DNA of 64,000 nt from an uncultured Clostridia bacterium (GTDB taxonomy: Bacteria > Bacillota > Clostridia > Oscillospirales > Ruminococcaceae), in assembly GCA_947629335.1 (NCBI GenBank), contig CANRDI010000004.1, forward strand, positions 60,996 through 124,995. The letters are read 5' to 3'. The notes below the pieces were generated by a model. It did not search any database. It saw only the letters and a program-made list of their open reading frames with translations, and had not been told where the DNA came from. The translations under genes were made by a program, and so were the position numbers. Shown one piece after another: positions 8,852 through 16,403 of the stretch. Position 1 is the first letter of the stretch. Every line of letters begins with the position of its first letter.

Positions 8852-9706
8852 ATGAAGATTATTTGTCTGATAGAAAACACTTCTGCAAATGAAAAACTGT
8901 TTTTCGAGGACGGGCTGTCATTTTTCGCAGAATACGGCGGCAAAAATTATCTGATAGACACGGGACTTACGGGAGCAGCCGTCGAAAACGCAAAACGTAT
9001 GAGACTTCCGATAAACGAGCTTTCCGCGGTCATTCTCACGCATAATCATTCGGCTCATGTCGGCGGTATAGACCGTATAATGCAGCTTAATCCCAAAGCG
9101 GAGATCTATATCCGCGCGGGAGCTAAGAACAAGGTTTTTAGAAAAAACGGACTTTTTAAATCGTCTGTGGGACTGGACAGCGGATTTTTCAAAAAATATG
9201 CGAACAACATCATTGCTTTTAACAGCTTTTCAGAGGTCTGCGAGGGATTTTATCTCGCAAGCTGTGAAGATTTCGAGCCTAAAGCTCAAAATCCCGACCG
9301 TTCGTATTATATTTCCGACGACAACAGCAAAAAGCCTATTCCTTTTGATTTCTCGGACGAGAGCTTTGCGGTAATATTTCCGAAGAAGCGCAAAGCGGAT
9401 GGACTTGTGCTTGTGGGCGGGTGTTTTCACTGCGGAGCGGAGAACATTCTCGAAACCATAACACGCAGATATAAGGGAATACCTATTCTTGCGGTCATAG
9501 GCGGATTTCATTTTTCCGCAAGCAACCCGAAATCGCTCAACTGTTCGGCAGAATTTGTTACACAAAGTGCCCGCGCTCTAAAACTTTCGGGCGCGGAAAA
9601 GGTTTATGCAAACCATTGTACGGGATTTAAAGGCTTTGATGTAATGGACGAAATCCTCGGAGACAGGATACTTTACTTTTCGGGAGGAGAAGCTTTGGAG
9701 TTTTAA
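8852..9706 (+). CDS. metallo-beta-lactamase-fold protein, COG1237-like
   Basis: MBL-fold hydrolase resembling the family annotated as dihydropterin/RFA-P synthase-like proteins, here of unknown substrate. The signature is LTHNHSAHVGG at about residues 62-72: H64, H66 and H69 are present, but the aspartate of the usual HxHxDH is replaced by A68. Further histidines (FHCGA, GFHFSAS, ANHCTGF) could supply metal ligands. The missing aspartate suggests single-metal or altered chemistry. It starts 10 nt after the metal sensor and is followed by a strong terminator, so it closes the operon. Confidence 0.75.
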   Translation: MKIICLIENTSANEKLFFEDGLSFFAEYGGKNYLIDTGLTGAAVENAKRMRLPINELSAVILTHNHSAHVGGIDRIMQLNPKAEIYIRAGAKNKVFRKNGLFKSSVGLDSGFFKKYANNIIAFNSFSEVCEGFYLASCEDFEPKAQNPDRSYYISDDNSKKPIPFDFSDESFAVIFPKKRKADGLVLVGGCFHCGAENILETITRRYKGIPILAVIGGFHFSASNPKSLNCSAEFVTQSARALKLSGAEKVYANHCTGFKGFDVMDEILGDRILYFSGGEALEF

Positions 9707-9732
9707 ACGCCCGTATATTTTCGTATAAAAAC

Positions 9733-9772
9733 CGCCCCTGAATCAGACGAATAACGGTCTGATTCAGGGGCG
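9733..9772. terminator. strong, probably bidirectional terminator
   Basis: A perfect 16-bp stem (CGCCCCTGAATCAGAC at 9733-9748 with its complement at 9757-9772) with an 8-nt loop, flanked by A-rich sequence on the left and TTTTCATTTTT on the right. It lies between convergent transcription units (MBL-fold gene on plus; MATE/small Cys protein on minus) and suits both. Confidence 0.85.
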
Positions 9773-9790
9773 CATTTTCATTTTTACGGG

Positions 9791-9961
9791 TCATTGTTTT
9801 CTTGCAATTTTATATTCATCATCAGGCTCATAAAATGCGCAGTCATCATTTGTTCCCTGAAGGAAGCGGTACATCTCGTCCTCGTCAAGATTTACAAGGC
9901 AGGTATAACAATCGCACTCTTCATCATAAACGTAATTAACGCAATCATCGCAGTTGCTCAT
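9791..9961 (-). CDS. small Cys-rich acidic protein, DUF6472-like (56 aa)
   Basis: Short gene that standard length cut-offs miss. The 56-aa product begins MSNCDDCVNYVYDEECDCYT and ends DDEYKIARKQ. It has six cysteines (C4, C7, C16, C18, C21, C41), an acidic core (LDEDEMYRFL), and matches my recollection of a family of Clostridia mini-proteins of unknown function (DUF6472), possibly metal binding. It starts 4 nt after the MATE stop codon on the same strand, with GGCGGTGAT inside the end of that gene as ribosome binding site, so it is probably translationally coupled. The family name comes from memory and should be checked by profile search; the reading frame itself is well supported. Confidence 0.78.
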   Translation of the reverse strand: MSNCDDCVNYVYDEECDCYTCLVNLDEDEMYRFLQGTNDDCAFYEPDDEYKIARKQ

Positions 9962-9965
9962 AAAA

Positions 9966-11366
9966 TCACCGCCTTAAAACCTTTTTGTTTACGTTTTTCA
10001 CAAAGATAAGCGCCAACGTCAGTCCTAAAAGATCCGAAACAGGCAGCGCCCACCATATCATATTTAATCCCCATAGCCGCCCGAAAAGCCACGCAAGCGG
10101 CAGCGCAGGAACAAGCAGCCTCACTAAAAATACAAATAAACTCTTTATCCCGTGACCGAGCGCTTGTAATTCGGACGTGAGAACCACTGCCGCGCCCACA
10201 AACAAAAACGACCATGAAAGCGTTCTGAGTGCGGTTGTTCCTATAGATAAGAGCTTTTCATCGGGGTTGAAGAATGAAAGGAAAAATGTCGGGAAAAGCT
10301 GAAACAGCAAAAGCCCTATGAGCATAGTACAAGAAGCAAATATTATTCCGAGCTTTACCGCCTTTGTTATACGAGCGGAATAATAGTCGGAGTTGTCGTT
10401 TTCGATCTGTTCGCCTGATGTTCGGCGCATTGCCCCGTAATTGTAGGCAATTATCGGCACAATGCCGTTGTTCATTCCGAAAACGGGCATAATGACAAAA
10501 CTTTGAAGTTTGAAATAAACTCCGAATGCAGTTGCAGCCGTTTCTTCATAACCCTTTAAAATAATGTTCATAAGATAGGTCATGACCGAAAGCAGTCCGC
10601 TCATAATTATTGACGGAACGCCTACGCTGTATATCCTGCCTATGCTTTTCCACGAAAACCGAAATCCCTTGAAATTAAGTTTTAACTCCTTGTTAAAACC
10701 AAAGTGCAGGATAATTCCTATAAGCATTGATACCATCTGTCCCGCGACAGTAGCTATCGCCGCACCTTTTACGCCCATTGCGGGTATTCCGAGCGGCTCA
10801 ATGCCGAATATCAGAATTGGATCGAATATGAGATTTATGACCGCTCCCGTGCCTTGCATTATCATTGAATGTACGGTCTTTCCCGTTGCTTGGAGAAATC
10901 TCTCAAAGCATATCTGGAAAAACAGCCCGAAGCTGAACGGGCAAATTATCGAAAGATATTCTATACCGTAGGAAATTACCGCGTCCGACCTGCTCTGAAC
11001 AGTAAAGAACGCCCTCGTAAGCGTCAGTCCCACCGTCAAAAACAGCAGATAATTCACGAGAGTAAGTATAAGCCCGTGAATTGCGGCATTGCCCGCCTCC
11101 TGCGGCTTCTTTTCTCCCAAAAGCCGCGAGATAAGCGCGTTCATTCCGACCCCAAGCCCTGTCTGAAATGCAATCATCAGCGATTGCATGGGAAACGCCA
11201 TATTGACCGCTGTAAGGGCGTTCTGGTCTATCTGCGCCACGAAAATGCTGTCGATAAGGTTGTACATTGCCTGCACAAACATCGAAATTACCATCGGCAG
11301 CGACATTGTTATCAATAATTTTCTCACGGGCATAACGCCCATTTTATTTTCTTTTATGTTCTCCAT
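9966..11366 (-). CDS. MATE-family efflux transporter
   Basis: Twelve-helix multidrug/toxin exporter of the MATE type, driven by Na+ or H+. Two homologous halves are visible, each opening with a helix pattern such as LLITMSLPMVISMFVQAMYNLIDSIFVA (N-half) and YSVGVPSIIMSGLLSVMTY (C-half); the first loop has the conserved ALTAVNMAFP region. Length (466 aa) is normal. It ends just before the small Cys-rich gene and lies 36 nt after a glycosyltransferase on the same strand. The exported compound cannot be inferred. Confidence 0.92.
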   Translation of the reverse strand: MENIKENKMGVMPVRKLLITMSLPMVISMFVQAMYNLIDSIFVAQIDQNALTAVNMAFPMQSLMIAFQTGLGVGMNALISRLLGEKKPQEAGNAAIHGLILTLVNYLLFLTVGLTLTRAFFTVQSRSDAVISYGIEYLSIICPFSFGLFFQICFERFLQATGKTVHSMIMQGTGAVINLIFDPILIFGIEPLGIPAMGVKGAAIATVAGQMVSMLIGIILHFGFNKELKLNFKGFRFSWKSIGRIYSVGVPSIIMSGLLSVMTYLMNIILKGYEETAATAFGVYFKLQSFVIMPVFGMNNGIVPIIAYNYGAMRRTSGEQIENDNSDYYSARITKAVKLGIIFASCTMLIGLLLFQLFPTFFLSFFNPDEKLLSIGTTALRTLSWSFLFVGAAVVLTSELQALGHGIKSLFVFLVRLLVPALPLAWLFGRLWGLNMIWWALPVSDLLGLTLALIFVKNVNKKVLRR

Positions 11367-11402
11367 TTAACTTATGTTCTCCGCCCTTTTTTTCGGAACT
11401 TT

Positions 11403-12476
11403 TCAGTTTGTTTGTTTTATCTTTTTCTTTGCGCTTGCGGCAGAGCGGTTTTTGCTTTGTTTGTTTTTGTTCAGCGCCATGGCTCTGCGGTAGACCATAT
11501 AAAGCTGTTCTCCCGTAATTTTCAGGCTTTTCTTTTTTGCAGCTTCATAGCCTTCTTTTGTAAGGTCAGGCAGCTTTTTTTCAAGTATTCCCCGCGCAAG
11601 TTCTTCAAACTCGTCAAGCCCGTCTGCAAGATAAGCGTTTTCTCCGTCTTTGATCCACCCCTCGTAAACGGGAATATTCCTCAAAAGCACGGGCGTTTTC
11701 ATCGCCAGCGCCTCTAAAACGACAATTCCCTCCGTTTCCTCATAGGACGGGAACAAAAACAAGTCCGCGCCGCTTAATGCTTCCTGAATTTGAGGCTTGT
11801 CCGCATATCCCGCGAAAATCATATTTTTCGGCAGGTTTTCCGTCACCGCTTTTCTCACTTCGCTCCCTACAAGTTTCAAATTGGCTGTGCCAAACCATAT
11901 AAACTTGTATTCGGGCATTCTTCTTGCAAGTTCAACAAAATCCGGAACGCCCTTTCTCTTCATCAAAAGTCCTATAGACATAATAACTTTTTCATCTTTG
12001 CCTATGCCGTATCTTTCACGAAAGCGTTTTCCTTTTTCCTTTGTCGGCTGATAATCCGCGAGGTCGATCCCGTTTGAAACGGCATATATGGGCTTTTTTA
12101 TCCCATAGCCTTTGAGCAGTTTTTTAGAATACTCAGTGGGAGTTATAATAACGTCCCCTAAACTGTAGCAGAACTTTATCCACTGTTTAAAAATTCCCGA
12201 AACAAGATTTGCGCCTATGTACGAGTTTCGGAAATCCTCTCTCGTAGAGTGCGCGTGATATGCCACGGGGACATTTTTAAGCCTTGACTTTATCGCCATA
12301 CACACCGCGTCGGGAAACACGGTGTTTATATGCACGACGTCTGCTTCTTCAAGGGTTGAAACGCAGTTTATGCCGTTAAGCTCAGCGGCTTTGAGCTGGT
12401 GATAAAGCGCGCGCCCAACGCCGCTTTTTTCAACGGTTTTCTGTGTTTTGCTGTTTACATAGTATAATACGTTCAT
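11403..12476 (-). CDS. GT4-family glycosyltransferase
   Basis: GT-B fold, retaining glycosyltransferase of family 4. The N-terminal domain begins NVLYYVNSKTQK and carries GVGRALYHQL (acceptor side); the C-terminal donor domain has SIGLLMKRKGVPDFVELA and the EX7E motif ETEGIVVLEA typical of family 4. The sequence SYEETEGIVVLEALAMKTPV resembles lipid glucosyltransferases (diacylglycerol glucosyltransferase-like), which would place it at the membrane surface, but this is an inference. The frame extends upstream through an intergenic repeat to 12554; I chose the ATG at 12476, preceded by GGAGTAAC (357 aa). The C-terminus is a Lys/Asn/Ser-rich tail. Confidence 0.88.
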   Translation of the reverse strand: MNVLYYVNSKTQKTVEKSGVGRALYHQLKAAELNGINCVSTLEEADVVHINTVFPDAVCMAIKSRLKNVPVAYHAHSTREDFRNSYIGANLVSGIFKQWIKFCYSLGDVIITPTEYSKKLLKGYGIKKPIYAVSNGIDLADYQPTKEKGKRFRERYGIGKDEKVIMSIGLLMKRKGVPDFVELARRMPEYKFIWFGTANLKLVGSEVRKAVTENLPKNMIFAGYADKPQIQEALSGADLFLFPSYEETEGIVVLEALAMKTPVLLRNIPVYEGWIKDGENAYLADGLDEFEELARGILEKKLPDLTKEGYEAAKKKSLKITGEQLYMVYRRAMALNKNKQSKNRSAASAKKKIKQTN

Positions 12477-12493
12477 ATTTGTTACTCCATAAC

Positions 12494-12623
12494 TCAGACT
12501 GTATATAAGCCCCATCTGCGTTGTCAGCGTTACTGCGTTTTGCGCGCAGCGCATAATGTGAACAGCCGCAAAGGATAGTTGCAGTAACGCTTTCTAACAT
12601 TTTGGGCTTTATATACAGTATGA
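12494..12623. repeat. palindromic intergenic repeat, family R1 (copy a)
   Basis: About 130 bp with near-perfect ends: TCAGACTGTATATA at 12494-12507 against the complement of TATATACAGTATGA at 12610-12623 (13 of 14). Internal arms GCGTTACTGC and GCAGTAACGC also pair. It shares ends and internal words (CCATCTGC, GTCAGCG, AGTTGCAGTAACGCTT) with the copy at 23.75 kb. It lies between ricT and the glycosyltransferase and encodes nothing credible. Confidence 0.8.
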
Positions 12624-12664
12624 AACTTGACTTTTTATACAGTCGGCATAACTTTTTATCCGGC

Positions 12665-13642
12665 TTAATCTTCGAGCTTTTTAAGATCTTTAAGCTCGTT
12701 TTTTGAAACTCTCACCTGTGCGTCTTTTATCACTTTAACTTCTTCTTTGTTTACGGTAAACGGAACGTCGGGTTTTTTGTCGAGCTTTATTGTAAGCATA
12801 CCCGTCAGAAGGTTTACGTCTGTTACGATACCGTGACCTTCGGATGTTTCGACGCTTGCGCCGCATTTGGGGGTTGTCCTTAGGAAATCTTCATAACAGT
12901 TCTGCTCGTATTTAAGACAGCACATAAGTCTGCCGCAAGTTCCCGAAATCTTCGTAGGATTGAGCGACAATGACTGTTCTTTCGCCATTTTTATAGACAC
13001 GGGCTGAAACTCTCCCAAAAAGCTCGAACAGCAGAACGGTCTGCCGCAGATACCCAATCCTCCGAGCATTTTCGCCTCGTCGCGCACGCCTATCTGTCTT
13101 AGTTCTATTCTCGTGCGGTAAATTGCCGCAAGGTCTTTTACAAGGTCGCGGAAATCTACGCGGCTCTCTGACGTAAAATAAAACAATATCTTGCTTCCGT
13201 CAAAGGTATAATCAATGTCTATAGGCTTCATTTCGAGCTTATGCTGACGTATCTTTTCCATAAACGTATGCATTATCTCTTCTTCTTTTAAACGGTTTTG
13301 CGCGAGCTGTTTTATGTCGCTTTCGGTCGCTTTGCGGATTATGCTTTTCAGAGGAGCGCCGAGAGAAGCTCTCGGAATTTCGCGGTTTGTGACCGCTATA
13401 TCCCCGCATTCGATACCGCGCGTTGTTTCAACGACCGCCTTTTCGCCCTGTTTAAACTCTACTCCCGAAGGGGAAAAATAATACACCTTTCCGACGTCTT
13501 TAAAGCGAATGCCTATAATTTCGACAAGCTCCGACGGTTCTACTTCCGAATTATTAACAGAGTTTTCCGCAGAAATGTTTTCGCCCTGCTCGGATGTTTT
13601 CTTTTGCATAATTTTTTCAGTAAAATAATCTTTGTTTTCCAT
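12665..13642 (-). CDS. ricT: RicT/YaaT-like PSP1 domain iron-sulfur protein
   Basis: Homologue of B. subtilis YaaT (RicT), a member of the RicAFT complex that stimulates sporulation/competence phosphorelay and RNase Y-dependent mRNA maturation. The PSP1 domain spans about residues 45-250. Two cysteine clusters, CGRPFCC (C199, C204, C205) and CGRLMCC (C236, C241, C242), are the family's Fe-S ligands. Its N-terminal 35 residues are a polar extension. Start ATG has AAGGAG upstream. It is 8 nt downstream of holB, reproducing the B. subtilis holB-yaaT order. The partner genes ricA and ricF are not in this window. Confidence 0.92.
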   Translation of the reverse strand: MENKDYFTEKIMQKKTSEQGENISAENSVNNSEVEPSELVEIIGIRFKDVGKVYYFSPSGVEFKQGEKAVVETTRGIECGDIAVTNREIPRASLGAPLKSIIRKATESDIKQLAQNRLKEEEIMHTFMEKIRQHKLEMKPIDIDYTFDGSKILFYFTSESRVDFRDLVKDLAAIYRTRIELRQIGVRDEAKMLGGLGICGRPFCCSSFLGEFQPVSIKMAKEQSLSLNPTKISGTCGRLMCCLKYEQNCYEDFLRTTPKCGASVETSEGHGIVTDVNLLTGMLTIKLDKKPDVPFTVNKEEVKVIKDAQVRVSKNELKDLKKLED

Positions 13643-13650
13643 AATACTCC

Positions 13651-14592
13651 TTATACTATTCCCGAAATGAAATAAGACGCGCCGAGCGCGGTATTCATAT
13701 TATAAACTTCGTCTGACAATATTTCAAACACCGCCTCGGACATATCGCATATTTCCTTTTCGGAAAAATTTTGCGCTATTTTTTCCGCCGACTCTTTGTC
13801 GGAATTTTCCGCGGTCTGTCCGTATTTTATCGCGGCGGCGTCTCGAAATACATTCGCAAGATAATCAAATATTCGGTAAAATTCGGTTCTTTCAGTCCTT
13901 GCTGAAAGTTCCGCAAGCGCTGTAAAATTATCGCGCGCTGCTATTGCAGCGGCGATCTTTCTTACTGCCGCCTGTATTTTAGCGTCTCCGCCGTTCAGAA
14001 TATCCAGACATTCGCCGAAATTTCCCGAAAAGGCTTCGGAAAGCTCTTTTGCGCGGGCACGTTCTGTTCCGATGTCAATAAGAAACTGCTCGCAATCCTC
14101 TGTCGTCGGGTCGGGAACTTCATATTCCGTGACCCTCGACAATATCGTTTCGGGAATGAGCGCCGTGTTCATACAGGTGAAAATGAACCGCAAATGGGCG
14201 GGCGGCTCTTCTATCAGCTTTAACAGGGCGTTAAAATGCACGGGCAGCATCGAGTCGCAGTCCTCGAAGATATATACCTTATATTTCCCGTTGTTCGGGA
14301 GAATGACCGCGCTTTTCAAGACCTCACGAAAAGGCTCTGCGGCATACTTTCCGCCGCACGCCTTTTTTACGAAAACAACGTCCGGATGAGCGTCGTTTTC
14401 GATATTTTTACAGCAGGGACATTCTCCGCAGGCATTATTATTTTCACACAGAATAAGCTCGGCAGTATACCGCGCGAGCATTTTCTTTCCTATACCGCTT
14501 TTGCCCGAAAACATTATCGCGTGTGAAAGGCGGTTTTGTCGGGCGGTCTTGCAGAGTATGCCGCAAACCGAATCTTTTCCGTATAACCGCAT
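13651..14592 (-). CDS. holB: DNA polymerase III delta' subunit
   Basis: Clamp-loader subunit of the replicative polymerase. The AAA+ module shows SGKSGIGKKM (Walker A, about residues 29-38), a four-cysteine zinc module (C49, C55, C58, C61), a Walker-B-like FEDCDSM, LLKLIEEPPAHLRFIF and the sensor SRVTEY. Length is 313 aa. Delta' subunits often do not hydrolyse ATP, so the intact P-loop is not proof of ATPase activity. It lies 2 nt after darA and 8 nt before ricT. Confidence 0.92.
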   Translation of the reverse strand: MRLYGKDSVCGILCKTARQNRLSHAIMFSGKSGIGKKMLARYTAELILCENNNACGECPCCKNIENDAHPDVVFVKKACGGKYAAEPFREVLKSAVILPNNGKYKVYIFEDCDSMLPVHFNALLKLIEEPPAHLRFIFTCMNTALIPETILSRVTEYEVPDPTTEDCEQFLIDIGTERARAKELSEAFSGNFGECLDILNGGDAKIQAAVRKIAAAIAARDNFTALAELSARTERTEFYRIFDYLANVFRDAAAIKYGQTAENSDKESAEKIAQNFSEKEICDMSEAVFEILSDEVYNMNTALGASYFISGIV

Positions 14593-14594
14593 AG

Positions 14595-14918
14595 TCAGAT
14601 CTTTTCAAACCTTTCGATATTTGTCACAAATACGGTAGCTCCGCCGACAGTGACCTCGACAGGAAATCCCGTATAAGCGCTCTCGCCGTATGCCGAAGCG
14701 TTCGGGACAAACTGTCTGCGCTTATGAGAATGGGTACTGATAACTTTGATTATATCGTCTACCTTTTCGTCCTCAGAGCAAATCATAAACGTCGTGTTTC
14801 CCGCCATAAGAAAGCCTCCGGAAGAAGCGAGCTTTGTCGCCTGAAATCCGTTTTTTGTGAGAGCGGATTGTACGGAATGGCTGTCGTCGTTATTTACGAT
14901 CGCAAAGATAAGTTTCAT
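14595..14918 (-). CDS. darA: cyclic di-AMP receptor DarA/PstA (PII-like)
   Basis: PII-like trimeric protein that binds c-di-AMP (YaaQ/DarA/PstA family, formerly DUF970). It starts MKLIFAIVNNDDSHSVQSAL, has the T-loop region SGGFLMAGNTTFMICSEDEKVDDII and ends in GGATVFVTNIERF, all characteristic of the family. Length is 107 aa. It is the promoter-proximal gene of darA-holB-ricT, with GGGAGGTAA as ribosome binding site and a 17-bp-spaced promoter upstream. Compared with B. subtilis, tmk (upstream) and yaaR (between darA and holB) are absent. Confidence 0.93.
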   Translation of the reverse strand: MKLIFAIVNNDDSHSVQSALTKNGFQATKLASSGGFLMAGNTTFMICSEDEKVDDIIKVISTHSHKRRQFVPNASAYGESAYTGFPVEVTVGGATVFVTNIERFEKI

Positions 14919-14982
14919 TGATTTTTACCTCCCGCGAAGATCAAAACCGTTTTTTCCTCGGCAATAAAAGCCGCCTGTTTTT

Positions 14983-15011
14983 ATTATACAACAATTCAGC
15001 AAAAAATGCAA
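14983..15011 (-). promoter_or_regulatory. sigma-A promoter of darA-holB-ricT
   Basis: On the minus strand: TTGCAT (complement of 15006-15011), 17 bp, TATAAT (complement of 14983-14988). Transcription would start near 14976, about 58 nt before darA. Confidence 0.8.
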
Positions 15012-15152
15012 CTATAATATTTCAGGCAAACCGCAAAATATTCTTTAAACATTTAGAGGCGGAAAACCGCGTTATTCGGATGGTTAGTCATTGCTAAAGC
15101 AAAATGCACAAAAAATTTTTACAAAATTTTATTGAATTTCAGTAATTTACTA
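15012..15152. other. intergenic DNA between darA and ferredoxin
   Basis: The 318-base divergent gap holds the darA promoter on the left and the ferredoxin promoter on the right. The middle part is AT-rich (ATTTTTACAAAATTTTATTG) and shows no gene or clear structure. Confidence 0.6.
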
Positions 15153-15180
15153 TTGATTTTTTTTTAATTTATGATAAAAT
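15153..15180 (+). promoter_or_regulatory. promoter of the ferredoxin gene
   Basis: TTGATT at 15153-15158, 16 bp, TAAAAT at 15175-15180, the latter preceded by TGA as an extended -10. Followed by AAGGAGGA before the gene. The strength of both signals fits high expression of a small ferredoxin. Confidence 0.75.
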
Positions 15181-15236
15181 AATTATTAGGATAGTAAAAT
15201 TGCTGTCTGTTATTCTTTTAAGGAGGAAAAAGAACT

Positions 15237-15407
15237 ATGGCTTACCAGATTTCTGATGAGTGCATCTCCTGCGGAGTTTGCAAGGACAATTGCCCTGCTG
15301 ACGCTATTTCCGAGGGCGATGGACAGTATGTTATTGACGCTGACAAGTGCATCGACTGCGGCGCTTGCGAGAGCAACTGCCCTGTTGGCGCTCCCAAGGC
15401 TCAGTAA
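15237..15407 (+). CDS. 2[4Fe-4S] ferredoxin (56 aa)
   Basis: Clostridial-type low-potential ferredoxin that carries electrons for pyruvate:ferredoxin oxidoreductase, hydrogenase and similar enzymes. The 56 residues contain two CxxCxxCxxxCP clusters: CISCGVCKDNCP (from residue 9) and CIDCGACESNCP (from residue 38). Size and symmetry are exactly those of clostridial ferredoxin. It is monocistronic: its own promoter lies upstream and a terminator hairpin lies 25 nt after the stop. AAGGAGGA is an excellent ribosome binding site. Confidence 0.97.
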   Translation: MAYQISDECISCGVCKDNCPADAISEGDGQYVIDADKCIDCGACESNCPVGAPKAQ

Positions 15408-15432
15408 TTTGCCGACTGTACAAAACGTACAT

Positions 15433-15462
15433 AAACCCCGTGCCTTTATAGACACGGGGTTT
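15433..15462 (+). terminator. terminator of the ferredoxin gene
   Basis: AAACCCCGTG (15433-15442) and CACGGGGTTT (15453-15462) form a 10-bp perfect stem with a 10-nt loop. The T-run is weak (TTTCAACTT). Confidence 0.8.
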
Positions 15463-15719
15463 CAACTTATTTAAGATGCTTTCTAAACAGTTTGATATAC
15501 GACTTTTTACACAAGCTGAGGCGCATTTTATGCACAAAAGCGCCGTTTTTTCTTTTTCGAGCCGTCTTTTCCGATGTCTTTTCCGAAAGGAGAGCAAACG
15601 TGCGGATTATTGCGCCTGCTGTTGAAAAATGCCGCAGCTTTCGGCATTACGGAAAAGAGTTTATCTGTAATCAGCACTTTTATATCGTTTTTCTGTAAAT
15701 AAACTGTCCCGCTTTTGTA
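15463..15719. other. intergenic DNA with repeat fragment
   Basis: No gene is supported here. The words GCTTTCTAAACAGTTTGATATACGAC near 15477-15505 (only partly quoted by eye) resemble the outer flank of the R1 repeats (ACAGTxTGAxAC...GACTTTTTAxACA), so this may be a decayed repeat. Possible short frames lack ribosome binding sites. Confidence 0.4.
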
Positions 15720-16313
15720 TCAAAAACTGTCAAATGCCAAAGGGTCGGGCGGCGAAGTTATCCGCTGACTTTCAGCAAGCCTGTCAAGAAGAGTTATCGG
15801 CAAGCGGTACTTTTTGCTTTTCCGCCCTGCATTTTCTATCTCCACAAGTTTTCGTTTAATGCAGACTTTCTCCAGCCTGTGAAAATATGCGTCAAGCCGC
15901 GCTTTTTTGCGTGCGCGTGCTTTTGCTGCTTCACGAAGCTCCTCTTTGGTCGGGTGTGTGGGAGTATCGTCTTTAGTGCTGTAGCGGCAGACTTCGCCGT
16001 TTCTGTCTACAATGATAAGGTCGTCGTGTGAATTATTCCCCGTGTTTTTGCTGAGAGCCTCTATCTGAGAGGTTATACTCTCGCAAAGCTCGGAATTTTC
16101 GCGCATAAGAGCCTGAGCTTTCGGAGAAATGACGACAGAACCAAAGCACTGTCCGATTTGCGGACAATGCGTCCAAAGCGTTTCGTCTTGTCCGGAAAGC
16201 GTGTTTTCGGACAACATTCCGTTTACCATATCCTGAAATTCTCCGTCTTTTCGGGAAGAATTATCCGAAGCGAAAGCAAATGTTCCGCTGTTTAAGACCG
16301 CAGAAATGTCCAT
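15720..16313 (-). CDS. hypothetical protein, basic C-terminus
   Basis: Not recognised with confidence. The frame begins at 16364, but the ATG at 16313 has GGGAGG 7 nt upstream and gives MDISAVLNSGTFAFASDNSS, 197 aa. Features: a central segment CFGSVVISPKAQALMRENSELCESITSQIEAL that resembles a loosely known Clostridia family whose members carry an FG.v.iSpkal motif; then DDLIIVDRNGEV, and a strongly basic C-terminal third (AKARARKKARLDAYFHRLEK, KRKLVEIENAGRKSKKYRL). No signal peptide or membrane helix. It is on the same strand as, and 90 nt after, the EAL protein. Confidence 0.65.
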   Translation of the reverse strand: MDISAVLNSGTFAFASDNSSRKDGEFQDMVNGMLSENTLSGQDETLWTHCPQIGQCFGSVVISPKAQALMRENSELCESITSQIEALSKNTGNNSHDDLIIVDRNGEVCRYSTKDDTPTHPTKEELREAAKARARKKARLDAYFHRLEKVCIKRKLVEIENAGRKSKKYRLPITLLDRLAESQRITSPPDPLAFDSF

Positions 16314-16403
16314 ACTATGCCTCCCGTCAACATTCAACAGAACAAAGCATATACCGCAGATCAAACGCGCGTTGGCTGTACCTTATAACTGACAGCATAA
16401 AAT

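Noticed and set aside
12477..12554. 26-residue N-terminal extension of the glycosyltransferase
   Set aside because: It is encoded by the R1 repeat and lacks a ribosome binding site, whereas the internal ATG has GGAGTAAC upstream.
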